Assembly (NCBI GenBank): GCA_036339375.1
Contig: JAYZBC010000023.1
Location: forward strand, 1-58,466
DNA length: 58,466 bases
From: JAYZBC01 sp036339375
GTDB taxonomy: Bacteria > Pseudomonadota > Alphaproteobacteria > MPNO01 > UBA2964
Reading direction: 5' to 3'
Position 1 is the first letter of the stretch. Each line of letters starts with the position of its first letter. Position numbers and translations under genes: made by a program. This document shows positions 17,294-26,575 of this stretch, piece by piece. The notes below the pieces were generated by a model. That model did no database searches. It was given only the letters and a program-made list of their open reading frames with translations, and was not told the origin of the DNA.

Positions 17294-18937
17294 TTAAAAA
17301 CGAACCTTAGAGGTATTTGCAGCGTGTTGTGCTGCCAAATAACCAAAGGTCATCCCCCGTGTGAGGAGGAAGCCTGCCTGATATCCAACGCCAAAATCTG
17401 CCGTTGCAGCCGCGTTACCACAGGCATAGAGACCATTGATTGGATTTCCACGAACGTGGACAACTCTAGCGTTTTTATCAGTTAATAAACCTGCTGAACT
17501 GGACCCACTGGGGTGCAGTTGTACGCCAAAATAGGGAGGCGTGTTAAGTGGTGCCAGGTTCGGGTGGACGGGGTGGGAAGCATCCCCAGAGACCGCCTTA
17601 ATCCATAGAAATTGACCACGTCCAAATTCCGGGTCAGTACCCTTGGTAGCACTCTGATTAAAACGCGCAATTGTATTTTTAAATGCAGTGCTGTCAATTT
17701 CCAATATTCTTGCAAGGTCTTCCACTGATTCCCCTCTTCGGAGCCATTTTGGGGGCGTAGCTCCCGGGGGACGTCCGGCAAATGAGTAAAGCTCTAAAAA
17801 TTGACGGTCAAAGATCATGAAACATGGAAGGTTGGGAAATGAATGGGTCCCCGGGTCAAAGTTTTTAAGGGGTCTCACACCCTTTTGAAAACTTGATTCA
17901 TCAAAGAAACGATGACCCTCGCAATTGACCACAATTGTGTGAGGGTAACTAAGTTCTGAAAAACCAGTCATGCGAAAGCGGGGTTGTTTTTCAATTTTAT
18001 CGGCTGGAATTTCATAACCAAGGAAGAAAAAGAAGTTTTCTGGTACTCGATAAACGGCAGCACCAATTTCGGTCGCCATGACCATCCCATCTCCCGTAAC
18101 TCCTGGAGGAAACATAGAACGCCAACCTGGTATTCCCTCAAATCTATCTACTAACTCGGGGTTACCTTCATAGCCTCCTGTTGCTATGACAACACCGAGG
18201 TTTGCTTGAATTTTTTTACTTTGCCCGGAATGACTTCCGTTGACACCCGTGACGCGACCATCACGTGTAGTCAACGACGTAACATTAAAATCTGTATAAA
18301 TGGAGACGTTGCGCTTCAATAAACCTAACAAAAATTGTCCTACTACAGCTTGACCTACACCCAAAGTCCCAATTTTTGATCGCTCGCGGAGGGTTTTTGC
18401 ATCCCAATTCCGCATATTGCCGAGGCCACCCCAATCCGCAATTTCGGAATTTGACACCCCTGGTGGAAAATAGGGGTTTTCCTCAATCAAGTTGAACCAA
18501 TTACCAAGTTCTTCCCGCGTCACCGGTGCTGCACCGAAAGAGCGTCCCCCTGGTTTTGAATTGGGGCCGTGCGGATAATAGTGATCCGGAACAGTGGGAC
18601 GAATTTCAAACCTTAAACCCATTTTTTCAAAGGCCTTTAGGGCTTCAGGCGATTTTTTTACGAAGGCGTTAAGGTTTTCCGGAATTGCTGCACCTCCAGA
18701 CACAAATTCCATATAAGATTGGGTTTCTTCTAGAGAATCTGAAAGGTTGTGTTCAGCCTGGTGATGATTGGCACCAATCCATAGGCCGCCTGTAGAGTAA
18801 GCACTACCACCTCCTAATCGGGATGATTTTTCCAGTACACACACAGAAAGGCCTTTTTCAGCGCCAGCGAGTGCCGCTGCACACCCTGCAATTCCTGATC
18901 CAATGCAGATTAAATCAAATTTTGTATGGTTATCCAT
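17294..18937 (-). CDS. FAD-dependent dehydrogenase (fumarate reductase / 3-ketosteroid dehydrogenase-like)
   Basis: The 547-residue flavoprotein of the FAD_binding_2 family starts with the dinucleotide motif GSGIAGCAAA, followed by the acidic strand end VLEKS and a GGxSAYSTGG-type segment. The C-terminal FAD contact is GLYACGNAAA followed by GVGYQAG. Members oxidise or reduce activated C-C bonds (fumarate, urocanate, ketosteroids) in the cytoplasm or periplasm. No Tat or Sec signal is seen. It lies 181 bases upstream of the Bug-type binding protein on the same strand, hinting at a shared substrate. Which substrate is not readable. Confidence 0.82.
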   Translation of the reverse strand: MDNHTKFDLICIGSGIAGCAAALAGAEKGLSVCVLEKSSRLGGGSAYSTGGLWIGANHHQAEHNLSDSLEETQSYMEFVSGGAAIPENLNAFVKKSPEALKAFEKMGLRFEIRPTVPDHYYPHGPNSKPGGRSFGAAPVTREELGNWFNLIEENPYFPPGVSNSEIADWGGLGNMRNWDAKTLRERSKIGTLGVGQAVVGQFLLGLLKRNVSIYTDFNVTSLTTRDGRVTGVNGSHSGQSKKIQANLGVVIATGGYEGNPELVDRFEGIPGWRSMFPPGVTGDGMVMATEIGAAVYRVPENFFFFLGYEIPADKIEKQPRFRMTGFSELSYPHTIVVNCEGHRFFDESSFQKGVRPLKNFDPGTHSFPNLPCFMIFDRQFLELYSFAGRPPGATPPKWLRRGESVEDLARILEIDSTAFKNTIARFNQSATKGTDPEFGRGQFLWIKAVSGDASHPVHPNLAPLNTPPYFGVQLHPSGSSSAGLLTDKNARVVHVRGNPINGLYACGNAAATADFGVGYQAGFLLTRGMTFGYLAAQHAANTSKVRF

Positions 18938-19454
18938 TAATCTATTAAAGTTAAGGCATTAAAGTGGTTATTTGCAAGGGAATGAGGAGTTTAAACCTTT
19001 AACAATCGAGCCCTTAAAAACTCCCTTTTATTTACTTTGGAGTCGGTACTAAATGTATTATTAATAGCTAGTGTAAATTAAAACTTAAATTCCCTAAAAT
19101 GTATAAAAGTTTAATGATTAGCCTCGATTTATAAAACTCGTTAATCTAAACGAAGAACTAAGTTTATGAGCTTCTGAAAAATTTTGGATATGTATAACTT
19201 TCCTAAAATATTTTCGCTGAAAAGGTTAATCCCCCAGATTGAGATAACCAACGCAATATCACGTATGCAAAACACTGCTCTTTGGGTTGTGGTTGTCTTG
19301 GTTGGGGTCTGTCTAATCTGTCAGTTGATCTGACATCACAAATTTTTCTATAATTAATCCGATTTTTTAAAAATATAAAGGCGACGACGGTGTGTTTTAT
19401 GATACGAAACTTGCCAAAAAGATTGTCTTTAAAGAGATCAATTAGAGATTAAAA
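18938..19454 (+). other. 517-bp AT-rich intergenic region between divergent genes
   Basis: The gap separates the minus-strand FAD dehydrogenase from the plus-strand hydrolase and should carry both promoters. I see no tRNA-like fold, no clear terminator and no strong consensus promoter. The only coding candidate is a 47-codon frame with a hydrophobic tail at 19190-19333, listed separately. Confidence 0.5.
19190..19333 (+). CDS. Possible small membrane protein (47 aa)
   Basis: An ATG frame encodes a basic N-terminal half (KIFSLKRL near the start) and a C-terminal hydrophobic helix (ALWVVVVLVGVCLICQLI), which fits a single-span small membrane protein. It ends TGA at 19331-19333. The ribosome binding site is weak (TTTTGGAT before the ATG) and I know no homologue, so a chance frame is possible. 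An internal ATG at 19265 would leave only the hydrophobic helix. It sits alone in the largest non-coding gap of the window. Confidence 0.25.
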   Translation: MYNFPKIFSLKRLIPQIEITNAISRMQNTALWVVVVLVGVCLICQLI

Positions 19455-20345
19455 ATGGCTTATGCAGATAGTGAAGGAGTTAAACTTTTTTATGAGGATA
19501 CTGGTAACGGAACTCCAATAGTTTTTGTTCATGAATTCGCCGGAAGTCACCTAAGTTGGGAGCCGCAAATTCGCTATTTTTGCCGTCGTTATCGGTGTAT
19601 AGCTTTTAACGCGCGTGGTTACCCACCTTCAGATGTACCAAAAAACCAGGACCAGTATTCACAAGATTTAGCTACTGATGATATTGCTGCCGTCATGCGG
19701 AGTGCTGGCGTGGATAAAGCTCACATCGTGGGAATGTCGATGGGTGGATTTGCAGCACTCCATTTTGGGTTAAGATATCCCAAAATGGCGATTTCTCTAA
19801 CTGTTGCAGCCTGTGGTTATGGTGCGGCGTATGACCAGCGTGAACAATATGCTGAAGAGTCGGAAAAACTAGCGGCGGAATATGAAAATATAGGAGCCGT
19901 GGAGATGGCAAAATTTTATGCCAATGGAGCCTATCGATTGCAGTTCAAAGAAAAGGATCCGCGTGGTTGGTTGGAGTTTCGTGAGCAACTTTCAAAACAT
20001 TCGACAGTTGGATCTGCACTAACAATGCGAGGGATTCAAAAACTCCGCCCTTCGTTGTACGATCTAGAGGAGAATCTCAAAAAATTGTTTGTACCAGTAC
20101 TAATTGTTGCAGGTGATGAAGATGATTGGTGTATAGAACCTGGAATTTATTTGAAGCGTACTATTCCTAGGTCGGGGCTATGGATTGTTCCAAAAACTGG
20201 GCACACTGTTAATCTGGAGGATCCTGGTTTATTTAATATGTACGTAGCTAATTTTTTGAATTTGGTTGAAGGCGGGGGTTGGGTAGAGAAAAAGTCTTAT
20301 GCGGGTGCATCAGCGCTTTTGTCTGGAATTAAAGAACAAGTTTGA
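19455..20345 (+). CDS. Alpha/beta-fold hydrolase
   Basis: The 296-residue hydrolase has a complete visible triad setting: oxyanion HEFAG near 30, nucleophile elbow GMSMGG near 95, an acid in AGDEDDW, and His in KTGHTVNLEDP near 255. The pattern matches the 3-oxoadipate enol-lactonase / haloperoxidase-like branch, which cleaves esters, lactones or C-C bonds of ring-fission products. It stands 92 bases before the ABC exporter genes on the same strand and could be transcribed with them. The upstream site is only AGAG. Substrate unknown. Confidence 0.87.
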   Translation: MAYADSEGVKLFYEDTGNGTPIVFVHEFAGSHLSWEPQIRYFCRRYRCIAFNARGYPPSDVPKNQDQYSQDLATDDIAAVMRSAGVDKAHIVGMSMGGFAALHFGLRYPKMAISLTVAACGYGAAYDQREQYAEESEKLAAEYENIGAVEMAKFYANGAYRLQFKEKDPRGWLEFREQLSKHSTVGSALTMRGIQKLRPSLYDLEENLKKLFVPVLIVAGDEDDWCIEPGIYLKRTIPRSGLWIVPKTGHTVNLEDPGLFNMYVANFLNLVEGGGWVEKKSYAGASALLSGIKEQV

Positions 20346-20437
20346 GACGCTATTTGAAATAAAAATCAAAAAGGAATTCTTTTAGGTTATCCCAAAAGTA
20401 TGGAAATTATATTTAGTAAAGATCAAGTGCAGTTTGA

Positions 20438-22345
20438 ATGGCCACAATAGACGCGACGAAAACTAAAAAAAAAATAAATCCAAAACTCTATGCTCGAACC
20501 TACGAGGGTATGGAAATGGATCCGGAACGGACTGTTGGGGATGATGCTACGGTTTTTTGGCGAATTCTTAAATTGGTCTTTGATAATCGGTTACGAATAT
20601 CACTTGCTATTGTAGGCATTTTCGCTGCTGCTTTTTTCCAGCTCCTTATCCCCCAGTATCTTGGAGATGCGGTTGATGGTGCTTTGGGGTTGTTATCAGA
20701 AGGAGCTGTGTCGGCTGACCGCGCCCGGGAAGCACTTTATTTTACTGCAGCCTTATTGCTGGGCGCATCTGTTTTGCGTGGCGGCTTTACACTTATGCAT
20801 AACTATTGCGGAGAGACCATTGGCCATATTGTTGCTTATAAATTGAGAATTGCTTTTTATGACAAACTCCAGCAATTAAATTTTTCCTTTCATGATCATG
20901 TCCATACGGGTGAACTCATTACACGCGGTATGCTGGACCTTGAAGGGGTTCGTTCTTTTATGAATACAGGTTTGTTGCGTGTCGTTTTGCTCATAATTCT
21001 AATTGGCGGAGGGGCATATTTGTTGATCTCAAAAGACCCCTTGCTTGGCCTTTTAAGCCTAAGCTTTGTACCCTTTGTCGCCTGGAAATCTGCAAGCTCT
21101 AGGTTAAAACTCAGAGCCTTATGGTGGGCCCTTCAAGATAAAATGGGTGTTCTCGGTAAAATAATGGATGAGAACCTAACGGGAATACGTGTCGTGCGTG
21201 CCTTTGGTGGAGAGCCCTATGAACTTAAAAGATATGATGTTGCTTCTGAGGAGGCTCATTCTTTAGCTAGCCAAAGAATCAAAACGCGTGTGGCTTCAAC
21301 CACAATGATGACATTTGCTTACTTTGTGTCCATGGGTCTGGTGGTGTGGGCAGGAGGGCTTCGTGTTTTGGATGGACAAATGACGGTTGGCACTTTAACA
21401 GAGTTTTTGACATTTATGACCATTTTACAGGCCCCTGTCCGCCAACTTGGTTTGGTCGTTAATTCATTTGCTCGGGCACTAACTTGCGGCGCTCGGCTAT
21501 TTGCGGTTTTAGATTTGCAAAAGCAAATTTCGGATCAAACTAATGCTTTGGATTTGAAGCTAACGGATGGTCGGGTTTGTTTTGATAATGTTTCTTTCTC
21601 TTATCCCGGTTCAGGTGCGAGAAGAATACTTCAAAATGTTTCCTTTGAAATTCAACGCGGGGAAACCTTAGGTATTGTCGGACCGCCTGGTAGCGGCAAA
21701 TCAACTATCGCTCAACTCCTTCCCCGTTATTATGATGTTTCGGAAGGCAAAATCACGATTGATGGCCAAAAAATTTCCGAATACACACTGGAATCTCTCA
21801 GAGAGACAGTTATTGTTTTGTCTCAAGATCCTTTCCTTTTTACTGCTTCACTTGAAAACAATATAGCATATGGTGATCCCTGGACGGACGATGAAGCGAT
21901 ATCTAAGGCGGCATCTCTAGCCCAAATCGATGGTTTTATAAGATCTTTACCCGCTGGGTTCCAAACGTTAGTTGGAGAGCGGGGAGTATCCCTTTCAGGA
22001 GGACAAAAACAGCGTACTGCTATTGCTCGGACTGCTATGTTGCGGCCAGCAATCATCATACTTGATGATTCGACAGCAGCTATTGATGCCGGTACAGAAC
22101 AACGAATTCGACAGGCATTAAAAGTAAATATGAAAGACAGTACCACGATCATAATTTCGCATCGATTGGGGGCCTTGCGCCATGCCAATGAAATAATTGT
22201 TTTGGATGAGGGTAAAATTGTTGAACGCGGTCACCACGATGCGCTTGTTAGACTCAACGGTCGTTATGCAAATTTGTTTGCCCTGCAAAGCCGTGAGGGT
22301 GAGAAAACGCTAAAAAACCCACCTGAAAAAAATGGGGGATTTTAG
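20438..22345 (+). CDS. ABC exporter half-transporter A (degenerate ATP site)
   Basis: The 635-residue protein fuses a six-helix exporter membrane domain (about residues 40-340) to an ATPase domain. Walker A GPPGSGKS lies near 415, signature LSGGQKQR near 518, and an H-loop ISHRL is present. Walker B ends LDDSTAAID, with Asp where the catalytic Glu normally sits, as in the degenerate site of heterodimeric exporters such as TM287/288 or BmrCD. It is followed after three bases by a second half-transporter, so the pair almost certainly forms a heterodimer. Substrate unknown; lipid or drug export is usual for this class. Confidence 0.92.
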   Translation: MATIDATKTKKKINPKLYARTYEGMEMDPERTVGDDATVFWRILKLVFDNRLRISLAIVGIFAAAFFQLLIPQYLGDAVDGALGLLSEGAVSADRAREALYFTAALLLGASVLRGGFTLMHNYCGETIGHIVAYKLRIAFYDKLQQLNFSFHDHVHTGELITRGMLDLEGVRSFMNTGLLRVVLLIILIGGGAYLLISKDPLLGLLSLSFVPFVAWKSASSRLKLRALWWALQDKMGVLGKIMDENLTGIRVVRAFGGEPYELKRYDVASEEAHSLASQRIKTRVASTTMMTFAYFVSMGLVVWAGGLRVLDGQMTVGTLTEFLTFMTILQAPVRQLGLVVNSFARALTCGARLFAVLDLQKQISDQTNALDLKLTDGRVCFDNVSFSYPGSGARRILQNVSFEIQRGETLGIVGPPGSGKSTIAQLLPRYYDVSEGKITIDGQKISEYTLESLRETVIVLSQDPFLFTASLENNIAYGDPWTDDEAISKAASLAQIDGFIRSLPAGFQTLVGERGVSLSGGQKQRTAIARTAMLRPAIIILDDSTAAIDAGTEQRIRQALKVNMKDSTTIIISHRLGALRHANEIIVLDEGKIVERGHHDALVRLNGRYANLFALQSREGEKTLKNPPEKNGGF

Positions 22346-22348
22346 CCG

Positions 22349-24235
22349 TTGAAATCTATTTTCCAAAATCAAACACAAAAATTTCGTCCGCCCCATGCCG
22401 TTGTGGGATCCCAAATCAGTCAGGATGAATTAATTTTTGGTGCAGCTTTTGATCGCAAAGTAGTGCGGCGATTTGCGCAATATGTTTATCCTTATCGTAA
22501 AACTCTTGCTATGGGTATCTTTGCGGTACTTGTCTTTACTGGGGCACAGCTATCTATACCGTTAGTAATACGTTATGCCATTGATGAAGCCATTATTGCC
22601 GGAGACGGCAATGTGTCTTTATTAATTTTGGCCACCTTTGCATTTGCTATTGTAATTTTAATTAATTATATCGCCAATTTTTTTCAAGATCGTTTAGTTG
22701 GACTCACTGGTGAGAGGGTTATTTTCGATCTTCGAAGAGGGATGTATGCGCATCTCCAAAATGTCGCGCTATCTTTTATGGACAAAACCGAAGTCGGCAG
22801 AATGATGTCACGTCTACAGGGAGACGTGAATTCTCTTCAGGAATTTTTGGAAAATTCAATTACGGCTTTCGGTGATTTGGTTCTTCTTTTTGGTATCGTT
22901 TTTATTATGTTGGCACTCAATTTTGAACTGGGTTTGTTGACGTTATCTGTTGTTCCCATCCTTTTTTTCGTTCGTTTGGTGTGGTTACCGGGTGCACGAC
23001 GCTCATTTCGAAGGGCACGTGAGACTAATTCCATTGCAAACGGTGCGTTAGCGGAAGGAATCCATTCGGTTCGTACTGTCCAGGGTATGCGCCGAGAAAC
23101 TGTAAATTTGGAGCTTTATGACGATAAGTCCCAAGAAAATTTAAGGGCACATTTACGTTCAGCTAAATTTGCTCAAGTCATGGTACCCATTGTGGATACA
23201 CTAACTGGCGGTGCATTGGCCATTGTTGTTGTGGTCGGTGGGATGTTAGTCCTCGAAAACTCGCTGGATGTTGGAATAATGGTTGCCTTTTTATTCTATG
23301 TTCAACGTTTTTTTGATCCTATTCGTTCCCTTACAATTCAATACAGCGTTATGCAACGTGCCATGGCGTCTGGTCAAAGAATTTTTGAGGTTTTGGATGT
23401 CCCGCTAGCCATTACAGATAAAAAAAATGCGGAAAATCCTGAATCAATAAAGGGCCGCGTGGAATTTCGTAACGTCACATTTGGATATTATGAAAAACAG
23501 CCCATTTTGAAAGACCTCAACTTTTATGTGTCTCCGGGCGAAACCATCGCTTTAGTGGGTCCAACAGGTTCAGGAAAAACCAGTATAACAGCGCTTTTAA
23601 ATCGGTTCTACGATGTTTGGGAGGGAAGCATTTTGATTGATGGACGAGACGTCCGAGATTACGCAAAAGTTGCTCTTGGACGCCATGTTGCCATGGTTTT
23701 ACAGGACCCCTTTTTATTTACATCATCAATTTTTGAAAACATTCGTTATCGTTGCAGTGAAGCCAGCCGTGACCAAATACACGAGGCTGCAAAAATTGTA
23801 GGGGCCCATGATTTTATTATGGAATTACCGAATGGGTATGACACAATTCTTGAACAACAGGGCCGTAATCTTTCCATGGGCCAACGCCAGCTTTTGAGTT
23901 TTGCTCGGGCATTAGTAGCGGACGCTAAGATTTTGATCTTGGATGAGGCGACTGCCAATATTGACAGCCATTCAGAGAGACAGATTCAAATTGCTCTTGC
24001 AAGATTGCTGGAAGGCCGTACTGGAATTGTAATAGCGCATCGTCTTGCAACAGTAAGAAATGCAGATCGGATTATTGTCTTACAAGATGGGCGCTTAATT
24101 GAAACAGGAAATCACGATGCTCTTGTCTCTAAAGGCGGTCTTTACGCCCGCCTGTATGCTTTAAATTATGCGTCTTTTGATGATATTCCCGGCGAACTCA
24201 TTGAAGAAACTCAACTAAACCCATTTCGTTCTTAA
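22349..24235 (+). CDS. ABC exporter half-transporter B (catalytic ATP site)
   Basis: The 628-residue partner of the preceding gene starts at TTG 22349, with GGGGGA nine bases upstream, inside the end of the first gene. The membrane domain is N-terminal. The ATPase domain shows Walker A GPTGSGKT near 410 and Walker B ILILDEATANID near 530 with the catalytic Glu, but a deviant signature LSMGQRQL near 508. Its intact Walker B and the partner's intact LSGGQ form one consensus site. Its LSMGQ and the partner's Asp form the degenerate one. This complementary pattern supports a genuine heterodimeric exporter. Confidence 0.92.
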   Translation: MKSIFQNQTQKFRPPHAVVGSQISQDELIFGAAFDRKVVRRFAQYVYPYRKTLAMGIFAVLVFTGAQLSIPLVIRYAIDEAIIAGDGNVSLLILATFAFAIVILINYIANFFQDRLVGLTGERVIFDLRRGMYAHLQNVALSFMDKTEVGRMMSRLQGDVNSLQEFLENSITAFGDLVLLFGIVFIMLALNFELGLLTLSVVPILFFVRLVWLPGARRSFRRARETNSIANGALAEGIHSVRTVQGMRRETVNLELYDDKSQENLRAHLRSAKFAQVMVPIVDTLTGGALAIVVVVGGMLVLENSLDVGIMVAFLFYVQRFFDPIRSLTIQYSVMQRAMASGQRIFEVLDVPLAITDKKNAENPESIKGRVEFRNVTFGYYEKQPILKDLNFYVSPGETIALVGPTGSGKTSITALLNRFYDVWEGSILIDGRDVRDYAKVALGRHVAMVLQDPFLFTSSIFENIRYRCSEASRDQIHEAAKIVGAHDFIMELPNGYDTILEQQGRNLSMGQRQLLSFARALVADAKILILDEATANIDSHSERQIQIALARLLEGRTGIVIAHRLATVRNADRIIVLQDGRLIETGNHDALVSKGGLYARLYALNYASFDDIPGELIEETQLNPFRS

Positions 24236-24311
24236 AAACTTTCTAAGAAGTCATCATTGCGGGTCTAGCCTCTTTTACTTATCCTTCAAAAGTCTCTAAA
24301 TGTTTTAAGTT

Positions 24312-25307
24312 ATGACATCTGAACTGAATAACACGAAGAAAACCCAAAAATCTAAAGTTCGGGTGGAAAGACTAGGTGCCAAGTTGGGTGCTGAAATTTC
24401 CGGCATCGATGTAAGCGCCCCTATCTCAGAATCAGATTTCAGAATCATCGACAAGGCATTTGTCAATTATGGTGTTCTGGTATTTCGGGGTCATGTTATG
24501 ACTCAAAACCAATTTATTAATTTTGGCCGCCATTTCGGAGAGCTTACCGTACATCCCTTTGCAACAAGTCTACCTAAAAATCCTGAACTAATTGTTCTTG
24601 ATAATGACGGCAATAATCCGCCCCTTTCGACTGACCAGTGGCATAGCGATGAAATGTTTCGAGAGGAGCCACCTTCGGCCACAATTCTCCGAGCAACAAT
24701 CGTCCCAAAAATTGGGGGTGATACATTATTGGCCAGCATGACAGCAGCTTATGAAGGATTAAACCCAGCTTTGCAAAACTTTTATTCGAAATTGGAAGCG
24801 GTCAACGATTTTAAGGTTTTTCGGGCACTCTATTCAGATAGTTTGGAGGGACGAGAAAAACTTGTTGAGATGGAGGAATTGTTTCCTAACATGACTCATC
24901 CCGTTGTTCGGGTTCACCCCGTAAACAAGAAAAAACTAATTTATGTTAGCCCCCAGACAACAAAATTTATCAAAGGGGTAAGGGATTTTGAGAGTGAACG
25001 TATTTTGGACATGCTGTATCAATTACCGGAAACCCCTGAATATCAGTTAAGGGTTAATTGGGAACCCAACATGATCATAATTTGGGATAATCGGCAAACT
25101 CAGCACTATGCGCCACGAGATTATTTGCCCTACAGGCGTCGAATGGAACGGTTGACTGTGAAAGGTGACAAGCCATTTGGTGTTAGAAGACAAAAAAAAT
25201 CTATTGCTGTGGAAATGAATATACGTGGGACAGATAAAGCTATGAAGACGGGACATCACCGGAGGGGTCTTGCCCGTCCGGCCACTAAAATGACTAAAGT
25301 TACCTGA
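24312..25307 (+). CDS. TauD/TfdA-family Fe(II)/2-oxoglutarate dioxygenase
   Basis: The 331-residue enzyme keeps the facial triad: HxD in WHSDEMF near 111 and the distal His in QTQHYAPRDY near 265. The Arg for 2-oxoglutarate lies just after (YRRRMERL). The fold resembles TauD and 2,4-D dioxygenase, which hydroxylate sulfonates, ethers or carboxylic acids. The N-terminus VERLGAKLGAEISGID matches the family start. It opens a closely spaced run of catabolic genes (carboxymuconolactone-type protein, CinA amidase, cupin dioxygenase). The lysine- and arginine-rich end beyond residue 300 is unusual. Substrate not inferable. Confidence 0.9.
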   Translation: MTSELNNTKKTQKSKVRVERLGAKLGAEISGIDVSAPISESDFRIIDKAFVNYGVLVFRGHVMTQNQFINFGRHFGELTVHPFATSLPKNPELIVLDNDGNNPPLSTDQWHSDEMFREEPPSATILRATIVPKIGGDTLLASMTAAYEGLNPALQNFYSKLEAVNDFKVFRALYSDSLEGREKLVEMEELFPNMTHPVVRVHPVNKKKLIYVSPQTTKFIKGVRDFESERILDMLYQLPETPEYQLRVNWEPNMIIIWDNRQTQHYAPRDYLPYRRRMERLTVKGDKPFGVRRQKKSIAVEMNIRGTDKAMKTGHHRRGLARPATKMTKVT

Positions 25308-25355
25308 GAGGCCTTTAAAAACTTATTAATTTGATCGAAAACAGGTGTTAAATTT

Positions 25356-25964
25356 ATGAAAAATGAAAAATTCCCCCCCGATGTTTTTGAAGAATCAGGG
25401 TTTCGCCTTCCCCTTCCTAACAGAGAAGAACTTGATCAGGAAGGTAAGGAAATTTATGACCATTTTTTAGATCCCGAAGGCGGCACATATGTTGGAATTC
25501 GCGGTCCGGGAGGTATCAGATTGCACAGCCCCAAACTTTCAGCCACGGTGCAAAAAGTCAACTATTACCTACGATATGAATCAGGAATTTCAAATCGTGT
25601 AAGAGAGTTGGCAATACTAACTACCGCCCGTGAGCATAATCATCAATTTGAATGGTCAGCGCATGAACCTGCCGCTCTTAAAGTAGGGGTGTCCCAGGAA
25701 ATTGTTGACATAATTAAATATCGTTATTCGACTGAAGAACTTGACGAAATAGACAGGGTGGTTATCAACTTTGGTCGTCAATTATTTGGCGCCCATCGCG
25801 TTGAGCCGAAAATATTTGCTGATGCTCTGCGACTTTTTGGCGCAAAGATGCTGGTTGATATCGTGTCGGTGATGGGGAGTTATGCTGCTACGGCTTCTCT
25901 TCTAACGGCCTTTGATATCCATTTACATCCCGAAATGGAACCATTGCTACCCCTTGATCGGTAA
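25356..25964 (+). CDS. Carboxymuconolactone decarboxylase family protein
   Basis: The 202-residue all-helical protein has the family E-W-x-x-H motif (FEWSAHE near 108), but no CxxC, so it is not an AhpD-type peroxidase. The start is supported by AGGTG eight bases before ATG 25356. It follows the TauD gene by 48 bases. Such proteins occur often in catabolic operons, and their reactions are mostly unknown; decarboxylation of muconolactone-like acids is the prototype. A second, divergent copy lies at 37457-38020. Confidence 0.85.
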   Translation: MKNEKFPPDVFEESGFRLPLPNREELDQEGKEIYDHFLDPEGGTYVGIRGPGGIRLHSPKLSATVQKVNYYLRYESGISNRVRELAILTTAREHNHQFEWSAHEPAALKVGVSQEIVDIIKYRYSTEELDEIDRVVINFGRQLFGAHRVEPKIFADALRLFGAKMLVDIVSVMGSYAATASLLTAFDIHLHPEMEPLLPLDR

Positions 25965-26077
25965 GAAAAACTGAATTTTATTTCTTGGTTGAATGCAGCC
26001 CCAATTATTAAAAGACCATCAACGTGCGTTTAACGAAGACATTTTAATACAGATATTGTTAACAAATAGAGGTTGAT

Positions 26078-26575
26078 ATGCAATTTAACTCTATGGCGGT
26101 CTCGGTTGGTGATTTATTAAAGAAGAAGAACCAAACCGTTTCAGTTTCTGAATCTTCAGCCGGTGGGTTAATTTCTGCTGCCCTATTATCTGTATCTGGA
26201 GCCTCCTCTTATTTTGTCGGTGGCGGGGTAATTTATACACGTCAAGCCCGCCGTGGTCTGATAGGGGCCACGGAAAAAGTTGTCACGATGCGTGCTTCAA
26301 CTGAGGAGTTTGCCCTTATTATGGGACGCCTTATAAGAGAAAAGTTGGATACAGACTGGGGCCTTTGTGAAACGGGAGCAAGTGGTCCGACTGGCAATCG
26401 TTATGGTGATGCGGCGGGCCATTGTTGTATTGCGGTTTCCGGTCCAGTGGAGGCTTCAATTACTTTAGAAACTGGTAGCAACGATCGAGAAGCCAATATG
26501 CAAGAATTTGCTGCCTCGGCGCTCCAATTTCTTGATCAGGTTGTCCGAGATTATCATTGTTCCAAAAATGACTGA
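26078..26575 (+). CDS. CinA-family nicotinamide-nucleotide amidohydrolase domain protein
   Basis: The 165-residue protein consists of the CinA C-terminal (PncC) domain only. Visible family features are SVSESSAGGLISAALLSVSG near the start, GGGVIYT, and ETGASGPTGNRYGDAAGHC, which replaces the usual AGPxGG segment. PncC-type enzymes deamidate NMN to NaMN. The GASGPTG segment is close to, but not identical with, the canonical GIAGPGG loop, so a different amide substrate is possible. The stop overlaps the start of the cupin gene by eight bases (ATGACTGA), implying translational coupling to a catabolic enzyme. Confidence 0.85.
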   Translation: MQFNSMAVSVGDLLKKKNQTVSVSESSAGGLISAALLSVSGASSYFVGGGVIYTRQARRGLIGATEKVVTMRASTEEFALIMGRLIREKLDTDWGLCETGASGPTGNRYGDAAGHCCIAVSGPVEASITLETGSNDREANMQEFAASALQFLDQVVRDYHCSKND

